A DNA stretch of 64,000 bases from Nocardia jinanensis (GCF_014645735.1 NZ_BMMH01000002.1:744001-808000); one strand, 5' to 3'. Counted from the first letter of the stretch, positions 41,437 through 50,687 are shown. The notes: generated by a model not told the origin, from the letters alone. Made by a program: numbers and translations.

Positions 41437-42837
41437 ATGAGGGAGCACACCGCCGGGTCCGACCCGGCCGGAGCGAAGGACGCCGATCCCGGCGGGACGG
41501 CCGGGGGTCTGCGGCGCGTGGTGGCCGCGTCGATGGCGGGCACCGTCGTGGAGTGGTACGAATTCTTCCTCTATGGCACCGCCGCCACGCTCGTGTTCAG
41601 CAAGGTGTTCTTCGCCGCGGGCACCAGCGATCTCGACGCGATTCTCGCGGCGTTCGTCACCTACGCGGTCGGTTTCGCGGCACGCCCGCTGGGCGGCGTG
41701 GTCTTCGGCCATTACGGCGACAAGTACGGCCGCAAGAAGCTGCTGCAACTGAGTCTCGTCCTAGTGGGCGCCGCGACCTTCCTGATGGGTTGTCTGCCCA
41801 CCTTCGGGCAGATCGGATACTGGGCGCCGGCCCTGCTGGTGACCTTGCGTTTCATCCAGGGTTTCGCGGTGGGCGGCGAATGGGGCGGCGCCGTACTGCT
41901 CGTCGCCGAACACAGTCCGAGCCGCAGCCGCGGTTTCTGGGCCAGCTGGCCGCAGGCGGGGGTTCCCGCGGGCAATCTGCTGGCCACGGTGGTGCTGCTG
42001 GTGCTGACCTCCACACTGTCCGACGACGCGTTCCTCAGCTGGGGCTGGCGTGTCGCGTTCTGGTTGTCGGCGGTGGTGGTACTGGTCGGCTACTACATCC
42101 GCACCAAGATCACCGACGCACCCATCTTCGTCGCGGCGCAGCAGGAAGCCGAGGCCCTCGAGGCCACCTCGCTGAGCGTTGTGGAGGTGCTGCGCCGCTA
42201 CCCGCGCGGCGTGCTCACCGCGATGGGACTGCGTTTCGGCGAGAACATCATGTATTACCTGGTGGTCACTTTCACCATCACCTATCTGAAGGTGGAGGTG
42301 CACGCCGACACCACCGAGATCCTGTGGTGGCTGCTCGCCGCGCATGCGGTGCACTTCATGGTGATCCCGCTGGTCGGCAACCTGTCCGACCGCTTCGGCC
42401 GGCGCCCGATCTATATGGTCGGCGCGCTGACCGCGGGCACCTGGGGTTTCTTCGCCTTCCCGATGATGGACAGCGGTAACCACGTGATCATCCTGTCCGC
42501 CATCATCATCGGTCTGGTCTTCCATGCCTTCATGTACGCCGGGCAACCCGCGATCATGGCCGAGATGTTCCCGACCCGGATGCGTTATTCCGGTGTGTCC
42601 CTGGGCTATCAGGTGACCTCGATCGTGGCCGGATCGCTCGCGCCGATCATCGCCGTCAAGCTGCTCGACACCTACGGTTCCGCGGCACCGATCGCCTGGT
42701 ATCTGGCCGGCGCGGCGGCGGTCAGCGCTGTCGCGGTAGTCGCCGCCCGCGAAACGAAGGGGCTGGCCCTGGAGAGTATCGACCGCGCCGACGCCGAGAG
42801 CCTGGGCGCGCGCACCGACGAAGTGTCGGCACGATGA
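41437..42837 (+). CDS. MFS transporter, metabolite:H+ symporter (MHS) family
   Basis: 466 aa, 12 membrane helices. MHS family motifs include GTVVEWYEFFLYGTAATLVF in helix 1, FGHYGDKYGRKKLLQLSL in loop A, RFIQGFAVGGEWGGAVLL in helix 4, and LSDRFGRRPIYMVG between helices 8 and 9. Members carry small carboxylates and betaines. It overlaps the 3-hydroxybutyrate dehydrogenase gene by 4 nt and acetoacetyl-CoA synthetase follows, so uptake of 3-hydroxybutyrate or acetoacetate is likely. ATG at 41437 has aaggag upstream. Confidence 0.85.
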   Translation: MREHTAGSDPAGAKDADPGGTAGGLRRVVAASMAGTVVEWYEFFLYGTAATLVFSKVFFAAGTSDLDAILAAFVTYAVGFAARPLGGVVFGHYGDKYGRKKLLQLSLVLVGAATFLMGCLPTFGQIGYWAPALLVTLRFIQGFAVGGEWGGAVLLVAEHSPSRSRGFWASWPQAGVPAGNLLATVVLLVLTSTLSDDAFLSWGWRVAFWLSAVVVLVGYYIRTKITDAPIFVAAQQEAEALEATSLSVVEVLRRYPRGVLTAMGLRFGENIMYYLVVTFTITYLKVEVHADTTEILWWLLAAHAVHFMVIPLVGNLSDRFGRRPIYMVGALTAGTWGFFAFPMMDSGNHVIILSAIIIGLVFHAFMYAGQPAIMAEMFPTRMRYSGVSLGYQVTSIVAGSLAPIIAVKLLDTYGSAAPIAWYLAGAAAVSAVAVVAARETKGLALESIDRADAESLGARTDEVSAR

Positions 42838-43580
42838 GCGATCTGGCGGGGCGTAGCGCCCTGATCACCGGCGGCGCGAGCGGTATCGGCGCGGCGTGCG
42901 CCCGGGCGCTCGCGGCCCGCGGCGCCAATGTCACGGTGGCCGATATCGACGAGGCCGGCGCCGAAACCGTGGCCCGGGAGGTAGGCGGCATACCGTGGAC
43001 CGTGGACCTGCTCGACGTGGCGGCACTGGAGGATCTGGCACTCGGCACCGACATCCTGGTGAACAACGCCGGGGTGCAGCACATCGGCCCGATCGAGCAG
43101 TTCGCGCCACAACGGTTCCGCGCTCTGCAGACGCTGATGGTGGAGGCACCGTTTCTGCTGGTGCGCGCTGCCCTGCCGCATATGTACCGGCAAGGGTGGG
43201 GGCGAATCGTCAATATCTCCTCGGTGCACGGTCTGCGGGCCTCCGCGTACAAAGTCGCCTATGTGACTGCCAAACACGGGCTGGAGGGGTTGTCGAAGGT
43301 GACCGCGCTGGAGGGCGGCCCGCACGGTGTGACGAGCAACTGCGTCAACCCCGGCTATGTGCGCACTCCGCTGGTGGACGAGCAGATCGCGGACCAGGCT
43401 GCGGCGCACGGCATCCCGGAGCAGGAGGTGCTGGCGAAGATCCTGCTCACCGAGAGCGCGATCAAACGTCTCGTCGAACCGGACGAGGTCGCCTCCCTCG
43501 TGAGCTGGCTCGCGTCCCCCGAGGCCGCGATGGTCACCGGCGCGGCCTACACGATGGACGGCGGGTGGAGCGCGCGATGA
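42834..43580 (+). CDS. 3-hydroxybutyrate dehydrogenase (SDR)
   Basis: 248-aa short-chain dehydrogenase. The NAD motif is TGGASGIG (12-19), NNAG is at 77-80, and the catalytic residues are S130, Y143 and K147 (YVTAK). VQHIGPIEQF, GWGRIVNISSVHGLRASAYKVAYVTAKHG and CVNPGYVRTPLVDEQI are the blocks that separate D-3-hydroxybutyrate dehydrogenases from generic SDRs. It would oxidise 3-hydroxybutyrate to acetoacetate, the substrate of the next enzyme. Confidence 0.85.
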   Translation: MSDLAGRSALITGGASGIGAACARALAARGANVTVADIDEAGAETVAREVGGIPWTVDLLDVAALEDLALGTDILVNNAGVQHIGPIEQFAPQRFRALQTLMVEAPFLLVRAALPHMYRQGWGRIVNISSVHGLRASAYKVAYVTAKHGLEGLSKVTALEGGPHGVTSNCVNPGYVRTPLVDEQIADQAAAHGIPEQEVLAKILLTESAIKRLVEPDEVASLVSWLASPEAAMVTGAAYTMDGGWSAR

Positions 43581-43645
43581 GGGCACGCTCCACCCGCGCG
43601 GGTGGCCCGAACCGCTGATCACCAGTTCCACTGCCAGGGAGAGAC

Positions 43646-45601
43646 ATGATGCGACCGCTGTGGGTGCCGACCGAACAGGATGTGGCCGACGCCAGGGTCA
43701 CCGATTTCGCGCGATTCGTGGCCGAGCGCACCGGGGTGCGCGCCGACGGCTATCACGCGCTGTGGCGGTGGTCGATCGAGGATCTCGCCGGGTTCTGGCA
43801 TGCGCTCTGGGACTACTTCCAGCTCGGTGAGATCGGCGGCGAGGTACTGGCACGGGCGGAGATGCCGGGCGCGCGCTGGTTCCCCGGCACGAGGCTCAAC
43901 TACGTCGATCACGTGGTTCGCCGGATACAGCCCGACCGGCCCGCGATCAGAGCGGTCGGCGAGGACGGCCCGATTCGCGAGATCTCCTGGGCGGAGCTGA
44001 TCGACCACACCGCCGCCCTCGCCCGGACGTTACGCACCCTGGGCGTCCGGCCCGGCGATCGCGTGGCGGGATATCTGCCGAATATCGCGGAGGCGGTCGT
44101 CGCGTTCCTCGCCACCGCGAGCCTCGGAGCGGTCTGGAGCGCCTGCGGCCAGGACTATTCGCCGAAAGCCGCGCTGGACCGGCTCGGACAGCTCGAACCC
44201 ACGGTCCTGATCACCGCCGACGGCTACCGCTTCGGCGGCCGGGCCCACGATAAACGCGACGATATCGCCGCGATGCGAGCGGGCCTGGACTCGCTGCGGG
44301 GCACGGTCGTGGTTCCCCGGCTCGGCCTCGGCGTGCCGGGCACGATGTCGTGGGACGACGCGATCCGCGCCGGCACCGGGCCGCCGGACGCGATGATCAC
44401 CACCGAACCGGTCGATTTCGACCATCCGCTGTGGATCGTGTTCTCCTCGGGCACCACCGGCCTGCCCAAGGGCATCGTGCACGGACACGGCGGTGTATTG
44501 CTGGAACACCTCAAAGCCGTGGCGCTGCACTTCGATATCGGATCCGAGGACACATTCTTCTGGTACACCAGCCCGAGCTGGATGATGTGGAACTTCCAGG
44601 TCGCGGGGCTGCTGGCCGGGGCGACCATCATCACCTACGAGGGCAGCCCCACCGCGCCGGCCCCGGACGCGTTGTGGCGAATCGCCGCCGATGTCGGTGC
44701 CACCGTTCTGGGCGCCAGCCCCGGCTACGTGCTGGCCTGCGGTAAAGCGGGATCTGTACCACGCGCCGAGCACGATCTGTCCGCGCTGCGCACCGTCGGC
44801 ATCACCGGCTCCGCGCTACCGGCCTCCTCGGCGTTGTGGCTGAGCGAGAACGTCGGCGAACACGTCCAGGTCTCCTCGATCAGCGGCGGCACCGATGTGG
44901 TGTCGGCGTTCGCCGGCGGCGTGCGGACCGTGCCCGTATGGCCGGGCGAGCTGTCGGCACCCTACCTCGGTGTCGCGCTCGACGCCTACGACCCGGCCGG
45001 GCGGCCGGTGCGCGGCGAGGTGGGCGAGCTCGTCATCACCGCACCGATGCCGTCGATGCCGGTCGGCTTCTGGCGCGACGAGGACGGGAAGCGTTATCAC
45101 GAAGCGTATTTCGATATGTTCCCCGGCGTGTGGCGGCACGGCGACTGGATCACCGTCACCGATCGCCACAGTGTGATCGTGCACGGCCGTTCGGACTCCA
45201 CACTCAACCGGCACGGTATCCGGATGGGTAGCGCGGATATCTATCAGTCCGTCGAACGGCTGACCGAGATCGCCGAGGCACTGGTGATCGGCGTCGAACA
45301 ACCCGACGGCGGATACTGGATGCCGTTGTTCGTGGTGCCGGCGCCCGGTGCCGAACTCACCGGAGAACTGATATCGCGCATCGCCGCCACCATCCGCACC
45401 GAGGTATCACCCCGCCACGTCCCCGACGAGATAATCCAGGCCCCGGGTATCCCGCACACCCGCACGGGTAAGAAACTGGAGGTACCGATCAAGAAGCTGC
45501 TCCAGGGCGCCGACCCGGACCACGTCGTCGACCGTAGCGCGGTGGACCACCCGGACCTGCTCGACTGGTATCGCACGATCCGTCCGAGCCGGGGCAGCTG
45601 A
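43646..45601 (+). CDS. aacS: Acetoacetyl-CoA synthetase (acetoacetate-CoA ligase)
   Basis: 651-aa ANL-superfamily adenylating enzyme of the AacS type, shown by length, the N-terminal FWHALWDYFQLG-like cap region and LNYVDHVVRR. The AMP-binding P-loop is IVFSSGTTGLPKGIVHG, and GRSDSTLNRHGIRMGSADIY is the hinge region; a C-terminal lysine lies in RTGKKLEVPIKKLL. It activates acetoacetate to acetoacetyl-CoA for thiolysis. Third gene of the ketone-body operon. Confidence 0.9.
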   Translation: MMRPLWVPTEQDVADARVTDFARFVAERTGVRADGYHALWRWSIEDLAGFWHALWDYFQLGEIGGEVLARAEMPGARWFPGTRLNYVDHVVRRIQPDRPAIRAVGEDGPIREISWAELIDHTAALARTLRTLGVRPGDRVAGYLPNIAEAVVAFLATASLGAVWSACGQDYSPKAALDRLGQLEPTVLITADGYRFGGRAHDKRDDIAAMRAGLDSLRGTVVVPRLGLGVPGTMSWDDAIRAGTGPPDAMITTEPVDFDHPLWIVFSSGTTGLPKGIVHGHGGVLLEHLKAVALHFDIGSEDTFFWYTSPSWMMWNFQVAGLLAGATIITYEGSPTAPAPDALWRIAADVGATVLGASPGYVLACGKAGSVPRAEHDLSALRTVGITGSALPASSALWLSENVGEHVQVSSISGGTDVVSAFAGGVRTVPVWPGELSAPYLGVALDAYDPAGRPVRGEVGELVITAPMPSMPVGFWRDEDGKRYHEAYFDMFPGVWRHGDWITVTDRHSVIVHGRSDSTLNRHGIRMGSADIYQSVERLTEIAEALVIGVEQPDGGYWMPLFVVPAPGAELTGELISRIAATIRTEVSPRHVPDEIIQAPGIPHTRTGKKLEVPIKKLLQGADPDHVVDRSAVDHPDLLDWYRTIRPSRGS

Positions 45602-45625
45602 GACTGCTGCGCGAAGGCTCGCCGC

Positions 45626-45670
45626 CGGCCCCGGGCGTAGCAGGACTCGTGCTCCTGCGGCCCGGGGCCG
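45626..45670. terminator. Bidirectional hairpin between convergent genes
   Basis: cggccccgggc and gcccggggccg form an 11-bp outer stem, and gcagga/tcctgc an inner 6-bp stem around ctcgtgc. The structure lies 24 nt after the aacS stop and before the end of the convergent SnoaL-like gene. Confidence 0.65.
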
Positions 45671-45704
45671 ATGTCATGCGGCGATCAGACCTTCCCGAAC
45701 CCGC

Positions 45705-46070
45705 TCACCCGGCGGGAGGGACGAATTCGGGCTGGTCGAGCAGGCGCAGCCAGCTGCCGTCCGGCTGACGCCGGACAACCTGTGCCCGGGCGCCGGTGCC
45801 GTCCTTCGGCGGGGTGGAAGTGAGCGCGATATCTCCGCTGTGCAGTGTCGGCAACGGCGATTCCGGCTCGAAGTGGGGACGTCCGGACAGGACTTTCTCC
45901 CACAGCACGCGGATCGCTTCCCGCCCCACCGTCCGGCTGCCGGGCGGGTAGGCCAGGACCGCGTTCTCTTCGTACAGCTCGGCGACACCGGCCGCGTCAC
46001 CGGCGTTGGATCGTTCGACGAACAAGCGGGTGAGGTCCTCGGGACGCAGGGCCTTCTCGTATTCCGCCAC
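45705..46070 (-). CDS. SnoaL-like (NTF2-fold) protein
   Basis: 121-aa single-domain protein with the NTF2-like fold of ketosteroid isomerase and SnoaL families: DLTRLFVERSNAGDAAGVAELYEENAVL, then GREAIRVLWEKVL and a C-terminal beta region WLRLLDQPEF. Active residues cannot be assigned. GTG start has a strong aggagg 7 nt upstream. It is divergent from a LysR gene across a clear palindrome and is probably that regulator's target. Confidence 0.8.
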   Translation of the reverse strand: MAEYEKALRPEDLTRLFVERSNAGDAAGVAELYEENAVLAYPPGSRTVGREAIRVLWEKVLSGRPHFEPESPLPTLHSGDIALTSTPPKDGTGARAQVVRRQPDGSWLRLLDQPEFVPPAG

Positions 46071-46143
46071 AGCTTTTCCTCCTGATCGTTCTGTTTCGGT
46101 ACCTTCCCAGCGTGCTCAGCCACGACCCAGAAGTCCAACAGAT

Positions 46144-46171
46144 ACTTCTGATATAAACTATGATCAGAAGT
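46144..46171. promoter_or_regulatory. LysR-type operator between snoaL-like and lysR genes
   Basis: acttctgat-N10-atcagaagt, perfect 9-bp arms, ending 1 bp before the GTG of the lysR gene and about 75 bp upstream of the divergent snoaL-like gene. The long spaced dyad with T/A ends is typical of LysR sites. Binding would block the lysR start and could activate the divergent gene. Confidence 0.6.
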
Positions 46172-46172
46172 T

Positions 46173-47150
46173 GTGGAATTGAGGCAGCTCGAATACTTCG
46201 TCGCGGTCGCCGAGGAACAGAACTTCACCCGGGCGGCCGAGCGGGTGCACATCAGTCAATCCGGTGTCAGCGCCCAGATCCGACAGTTGGAACGAGAGCT
46301 CGGCGCCGACCTGTTCGACCGGACGACCCGCACCGCGACGCTCACCGTGGCGGGAAAGGCCGCACTCGACCACGCGCGCGCCGCGCTCGCCGCCGCCGCG
46401 GCGGTGGGTCGAGCGGTCGGCGAGGTCACCGACCTGATCCAGGGCACACTCACCGTCGGAATGGTCATGGGCTGCACCATCACACCGCTGTTCGACGCTC
46501 TGTCCACGTTTCACCGCGCCCACCCCGGTGTCGAGATCTCGCTGTCGGAGGACAACTCCGACCGGCTCGTCGACGCGGTACGCGCCGGTGTCCTCGACCT
46601 CGCTCTCGTCGGCACGGCCACTGCCACACCGGAGGGATTGCCCGCGCTGACCGTCGCCAGCGAACGAATCGTCGCGGCGGTCCCCGCCGGACATCCCTTG
46701 GCGACACAGCCCCGAGTGACTCTGCGCGAGCTGTGCGCCCACCCGCTCGTCTGCATGCCGGCCGGCACCGGACTGCGTGCGGTACTCGACCAGGCCTGTG
46801 CCGCACAGAACCTCCGGCCCGTGATCGCGCTGCAGGCCGGTGCGGCGGACACCATCGCAGATCTCGCCACTCGCGGTCTGGCCGTCGCCGTCCTCAGCGA
46901 CTCGATGGCGGCACACTACAGCGACCGGCTCAGTGCCCGCCCCATCGTCGATATCGAGATTCCCGCACTGCTCGCCCTGGTCTGGCAGCACACACACAAT
47001 CCGGCGATACGCGAATTCCTCGCCCACGGCCGCCGGGCATTCACCGGGCCATTCCCCGACGCCGGTGTCAGGCCTCCCAGCGGGTCAGCGGATCGTGCCG
47101 GTCCCGGCGATCAGCGGCAGATCGAGCGCGGTCACCCAGCCGGGCGGTAG
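46173..47150 (+). CDS. LysR family regulator
   Basis: 325 aa. Winged helix at residues 1-60 (MELRQLEYFVAVAEEQNFTRAAERVHISQSGVSAQIRQLERELG), effector domain about 90-290, then a polar tail that lies over the 3' end of the convergent gene (66-bp overlap at 47085-47150). The tail is likely non-conserved. GTG start is directly beside the palindrome, implying autorepression. Confidence 0.85.
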   Translation: MELRQLEYFVAVAEEQNFTRAAERVHISQSGVSAQIRQLERELGADLFDRTTRTATLTVAGKAALDHARAALAAAAAVGRAVGEVTDLIQGTLTVGMVMGCTITPLFDALSTFHRAHPGVEISLSEDNSDRLVDAVRAGVLDLALVGTATATPEGLPALTVASERIVAAVPAGHPLATQPRVTLRELCAHPLVCMPAGTGLRAVLDQACAAQNLRPVIALQAGAADTIADLATRGLAVAVLSDSMAAHYSDRLSARPIVDIEIPALLALVWQHTHNPAIREFLAHGRRAFTGPFPDAGVRPPSGSADRAGPGDQRQIERGHPAGR

Positions 47151-48164
47151 GTTGTTGACGGCCGGGACGGCATTGAGCGCGCGCATACCGGTCGCCAGGC
47201 ACCCCGCGATCGCCGGAGTGCGGCCCGAGCCGTCGGTGAACCGGAACGAGGTCTCCTGCGAAATCGACGGGGAGCCCAGGATATCCACCCGGTAGACATC
47301 GTCGCGGATGCCCGAAGGCCAGTCCGGCGCGGCGTCGAGGCCGATCCGGTTGACGTGTTCGAGTGTGATCACCTCCCGGTCGTGGTGAATACCGTTGACG
47401 GTGAACCGGATCGCCGCGACGGTCCCCGCCCGGACCGTGCCCTTCGCCGACGGACGATCCACCGGCGTGACCCACTTGTCCCAGGTGGTGGTGATGCGCT
47501 CCAGATCTATCCCGGCGGCCTCCGCGATCATGGGCACCGTCGGACCCCACGCCATGATCAACAGATCGGGGTGTTCGAGCAGGGCGGTGTACTCCGGCGG
47601 TTTGCCGATGCCCATCTCGAGTTCGTAATCACCCTCGTAATCGGTGTAGTCCAGCAGCTCCGAAGCACGCACCGACTGCACCTCACCGCACAGCCCCATC
47701 AGGGTCATCGGGAACAGATCGTTGGCGAAACCCGGGTCGATACCTGTGGTGAAACAGGACGCCCCGCCGGTGGCGCAGGCTTCGGAGATCGGATCGCGCC
47801 AGACACCGGGGATCTTGTCCATCGACGGCCACACCCAGGGCGTCATGGCGGTGGAACACACATCGATCCCGGCGCGCAGGAAATCACCGATGACCCGGAT
47901 GTTCTCGTCGGCGAACTGGGCGGTGGGGCCGTAGTGCACCACCGCGTCGGGCCGCAGGGCGATCAGCTCGGCGACCGAACCGGTCGCCGATATTCCGGTT
48001 TTCGGTGCGCCACACAGGTCACCGGCATCCAGACCGATCTTCTCCGGATTGCTCACGCCGACCCCGACCAGCTCGAACCGTGGATGGCGCAGGATCTCGG
48101 CCAGCACCATCGATCCGACGGTGCCGGTGCCCCACAGCACGATTCGTTTCCTCGCGTCCGTCAC
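47085..48164 (-). CDS. NAD(P)-dependent dihydrodipicolinate reductase/diaminopentanoate dehydrogenase-like protein
   Basis: 359 aa. N-terminal Rossmann fold VLWGTGTVGSMVLAEILRHPRFELVGVG; the rest resembles actinobacterial NADH-dependent amine dehydrogenase-like proteins (CFTTGIDPGFANDLFPMTL). The substrate is unknown; such genes often sit in steroid or ring-degradation loci. GTG start with aaggagga upstream. It lies 17 nt after an SDR gene on the same strand, so both are probably one operon controlled by the divergent TetR. Confidence 0.75.
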   Translation of the reverse strand: MTDARKRIVLWGTGTVGSMVLAEILRHPRFELVGVGVSNPEKIGLDAGDLCGAPKTGISATGSVAELIALRPDAVVHYGPTAQFADENIRVIGDFLRAGIDVCSTAMTPWVWPSMDKIPGVWRDPISEACATGGASCFTTGIDPGFANDLFPMTLMGLCGEVQSVRASELLDYTDYEGDYELEMGIGKPPEYTALLEHPDLLIMAWGPTVPMIAEAAGIDLERITTTWDKWVTPVDRPSAKGTVRAGTVAAIRFTVNGIHHDREVITLEHVNRIGLDAAPDWPSGIRDDVYRVDILGSPSISQETSFRFTDGSGRTPAIAGCLATGMRALNAVPAVNNLPPGWVTALDLPLIAGTGTIR

Positions 48165-48181
48165 GGTTCCTCCTTACGCGG

Positions 48182-49009
48182 TCAACGGTGGAATTCACCG
48201 CAGTCGACGGTCAGCATCTGCCCGGTGACCGCGGTGGCCAGATCACTGGCCAGGAAGAGTGTCGCGCGGGCGACTTCTTCCGGTCCGGCGAGTCGCCGCA
48301 GATCGGTAGGCGCGGCTTTCTCTCGATAGATGTCCTCGTGAGTGACCCCGGCCTGCGCGGCCAGCCAATCGAAATACGCCTTGTTGATGTCCTCGTACAC
48401 ATACGACGGCGCGACGCTGTTGACCCGGATTCCGCGCGGTCCCAGCTCTGTCGCCAGCGACGAGGCCAGATGCGCCAGTGCGCCTTTCGACAGTTTGTAA
48501 CCGGAGTATTCGGGCTGCGAGCTGTAGGACACGCACGAATTGAGCATGATGACAGAGCCCCGCGACGCCGCGAGCGCGTCGGCGAACAGCGCCGAAAGTC
48601 GCAACGGCGCGAAGACATTCGTCTCGTTGGCCGTGCGCAACGCGGCGAGATCGATCCCGGTGATCGGGTCCATGGGCGGAATGGCGAAGGCGTTGTTGAT
48701 CAGGCAGTCGACCCGGCCGAATTCGGCCACCACCCTTTCGGCCAGTCCCGCGCGCTGCTCTTCATCGGTGATATCGGCCGGGATCGGTAACACCGTCCGG
48801 CCGTCGGCGCGGATCTTCTCGGCCAATCGCTCGAGTTTGCGTTCGGTACGGCTCACCAGCACCAGGTCGGCGCCCATTCCGGCGGCCTCCACCGCGAGCG
48901 CGGTACCCAGACCGGGGCCGACACCGGAGATCACGACGACCTTGTCCTGCAGCAGGGGTACCGGCCGATATATCCGATCGGATGTGGCGACTGCGGGGTC
49001 AGCGGGCAC
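48182..49009 (-). CDS. Short-chain dehydrogenase/reductase
   Basis: About 275 aa. NAD-binding VVVISGVGPGLGTALA (a G-x3-GxG variant), LINNAF, and the catalytic serine region NSCVSYSSQPEYSGYKLSK with YxxxK. C-terminal TGQMLTVDCGEFHR is typical of SDRs in actinobacterial degradation clusters. GTG at 49009 is chosen because ggaggagg lies just upstream. The substrate is unknown. First gene of an operon with the dehydrogenase at 47085. Confidence 0.8.
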   Translation of the reverse strand: MPADPAVATSDRIYRPVPLLQDKVVVISGVGPGLGTALAVEAAGMGADLVLVSRTERKLERLAEKIRADGRTVLPIPADITDEEQRAGLAERVVAEFGRVDCLINNAFAIPPMDPITGIDLAALRTANETNVFAPLRLSALFADALAASRGSVIMLNSCVSYSSQPEYSGYKLSKGALAHLASSLATELGPRGIRVNSVAPSYVYEDINKAYFDWLAAQAGVTHEDIYREKAAPTDLRRLAGPEEVARATLFLASDLATAVTGQMLTVDCGEFHR

Positions 49010-49032
49010 ATCTCCTCCTCCGAGCACCAGCG

Positions 49033-49074
49033 GTTACACGGTGTAACGGCTTTGTTGTGACAGACTGTAACGAC
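49033..49074. promoter_or_regulatory. Two TetR-type operators in the SDR/TetR divergent region
   Basis: gttacac-g-gtgtaac (49033-49047) is perfect with 7-bp arms. A second imperfect 21-bp dyad, gttgtgacag-a-ctgtaacgac (49054-49074), repeats the tgtaac element. Both lie between the divergent SDR operon and the tetR gene and are probably bound by that repressor to control both promoters. Confidence 0.6.
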
Positions 49075-49103
49075 TCCTGCTCATTCGGACAAGGACGGAT
49101 TCG

Positions 49104-49739
49104 GTGACCGCACGCCATCGTCTGGGCCCGCACCGCGACCCCGCGGTGGACCGGGCGGTACTCGAAGCCGCGCGCGACCTCCTGGTCGAACGGGGTTACG
49201 CCGCCACGTCCATCGACGCGATCGCCACGCGCGCGGGTGTCAGCCGTCCGGCGATCTACCGGCGCTGGCCGTCCAAGGCACACCTGATCGCCAAGGCCGT
49301 GTTCCCCGATGTGAGCACCGACGAGGTCGCGCCCGATCTGGTCAGCGAGGTGCGCACGGTGATCCGCGGCACGATTCAGCTGTTCGGTTCGGCCGAGGCG
49401 CGCGCGGCCATGCCCGGACTGATGGCGGATATGCGCGCGGATTCGAACCTCTACCAGAAGCTTTCGGCACGGCTGGATTCACCGACCCGCAAGGAACTGT
49501 CGGGCTACCTGTCCTCGGGGCGCACTTCCGCGGGACCCGTACTCGATTCGAATACGCTGCTGGACACGATCGCGGGCGCGGCCTTGTTCGCCATGTGTAT
49601 CCGCGATATCGACGACCTGGACGGTTTCGCCGAATCGCTGGAAGATCTGCTGCTCCACGGTATCGCCGGGCGGAACGCCGATTCCGCCCGGCCCGGGGAG
49701 GCCGGCCCCGAAGGCGACGACGCACCGGCGGCTCCGTAA
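49104..49739 (+). CDS. TetR family regulator
   Basis: 211 aa. Helix-turn-helix at about residues 15-62 (VLEAARDLLVERGYAATSIDAIATRAGVSRPAIYRRWPSKAHLIAKAVF). The C-terminal part contains the TetR_C-like helical region ending in a low-complexity Ala/Gly/Pro tail. GTG start. The paired operators upstream point to control of the divergent SDR/dehydrogenase operon. Confidence 0.85.
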   Translation: MTARHRLGPHRDPAVDRAVLEAARDLLVERGYAATSIDAIATRAGVSRPAIYRRWPSKAHLIAKAVFPDVSTDEVAPDLVSEVRTVIRGTIQLFGSAEARAAMPGLMADMRADSNLYQKLSARLDSPTRKELSGYLSSGRTSAGPVLDSNTLLDTIAGAALFAMCIRDIDDLDGFAESLEDLLLHGIAGRNADSARPGEAGPEGDDAPAAP

Positions 49740-49814
49740 CCGCTCGCCCCGGGGCCGCCGCGTCCGACGGACCGGCCGGTGTCACCTACCGCCCTACCGC
49801 GGAGACGAAGTTCC

Positions 49815-50687
49815 TCACTGCGTGCGGGCGATGACGCGCTCGGCGAAGCGGGAAAGGTTCGCGATCTTGGTATCGACGGTTTCGGTGTCGTGGTCCCGCG
49901 TGTAGGGATTGCGGAAGCCGACGATGACGTCGGTGACGCCCTTGTCCTCCAGCCGCCTTATGCCGTCGACGGTGAAACCGTCGACCGAGATGACATGCAC
50001 CTCGAAATCCGCACGGGTGTCGTATTCCTTGCGCAGCGCGTCGAGTTCGGCGAGCAATCGGTCCAGTTCCGCCGGATCGCCGCCGGCGTGCATCCAGCCG
50101 TCACCGCGCCGGGCGGCGCGGCGTAGTGCGGGCCGGCTGTGCCCGCCGATGAGCAGCGGAATCGGCTCGGTGGGCACCGGCGAGATCTTGATCGGCGGCA
50201 GATCGTAGAACTCGCCGTGGAATTCGAAGTACCCGCCCGCGGTGAGCCCGCGGACGATATCGAGACATTCGTCCATCCGCTTGCCGCGTGCGTCGAACGG
50301 CACATCGAGGATCTCGAAATCGTCCGGCCACGGGCTGATCCCGACGCCCAGTCCGAGCCGGTTACCGCTGAGCGCCGCCACCGATGCCGCCTGCTTCGCC
50401 GTCAGCACCGGGGGCCGGATCGGCAGCTTCAAGACGAACGGAGTGAACCGCAGCGTGGTGGTGGCCGCAGCCAGCGCGGCGGCGAGAACGAAGGTTTCGA
50501 TGAACGGCTTGTCCTCGAGGAACTCCCGGCCGCCGTCCGGCGTGTAGGGGTAGGTGGCATCGGAGTCGCGGGGGTAGGCGACGCTGTCGGCCAGCGCCAT
50601 CGAGGTGTACCCGGCGGCCTCGGCGGCCTGCGCCAACGGTATGTAGTAGGACGGGTCGGTCATGGCCTCTGCGTAGGTGAACCTCAT
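49815..50687 (-). CDS. LLM class F420-dependent oxidoreductase
   Basis: 290 aa, luciferase-like barrel. MRFTYAEAMTDPSYYIPLAQAAEAAGYTSMALADS, RLGLGVGISPWPDDFEILDVPFDARGKRMDECLDIVRGL, and IPLLIGGHSRPALRRAARRGDGW are typical of actinobacterial F420 enzymes of the TIGR03619 type. Substrate unknown. Divergent from the EthD-domain gene across 111 bp. Confidence 0.85.
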   Translation of the reverse strand: MRFTYAEAMTDPSYYIPLAQAAEAAGYTSMALADSVAYPRDSDATYPYTPDGGREFLEDKPFIETFVLAAALAAATTTLRFTPFVLKLPIRPPVLTAKQAASVAALSGNRLGLGVGISPWPDDFEILDVPFDARGKRMDECLDIVRGLTAGGYFEFHGEFYDLPPIKISPVPTEPIPLLIGGHSRPALRRAARRGDGWMHAGGDPAELDRLLAELDALRKEYDTRADFEVHVISVDGFTVDGIRRLEDKGVTDVIVGFRNPYTRDHDTETVDTKIANLSRFAERVIARTQ

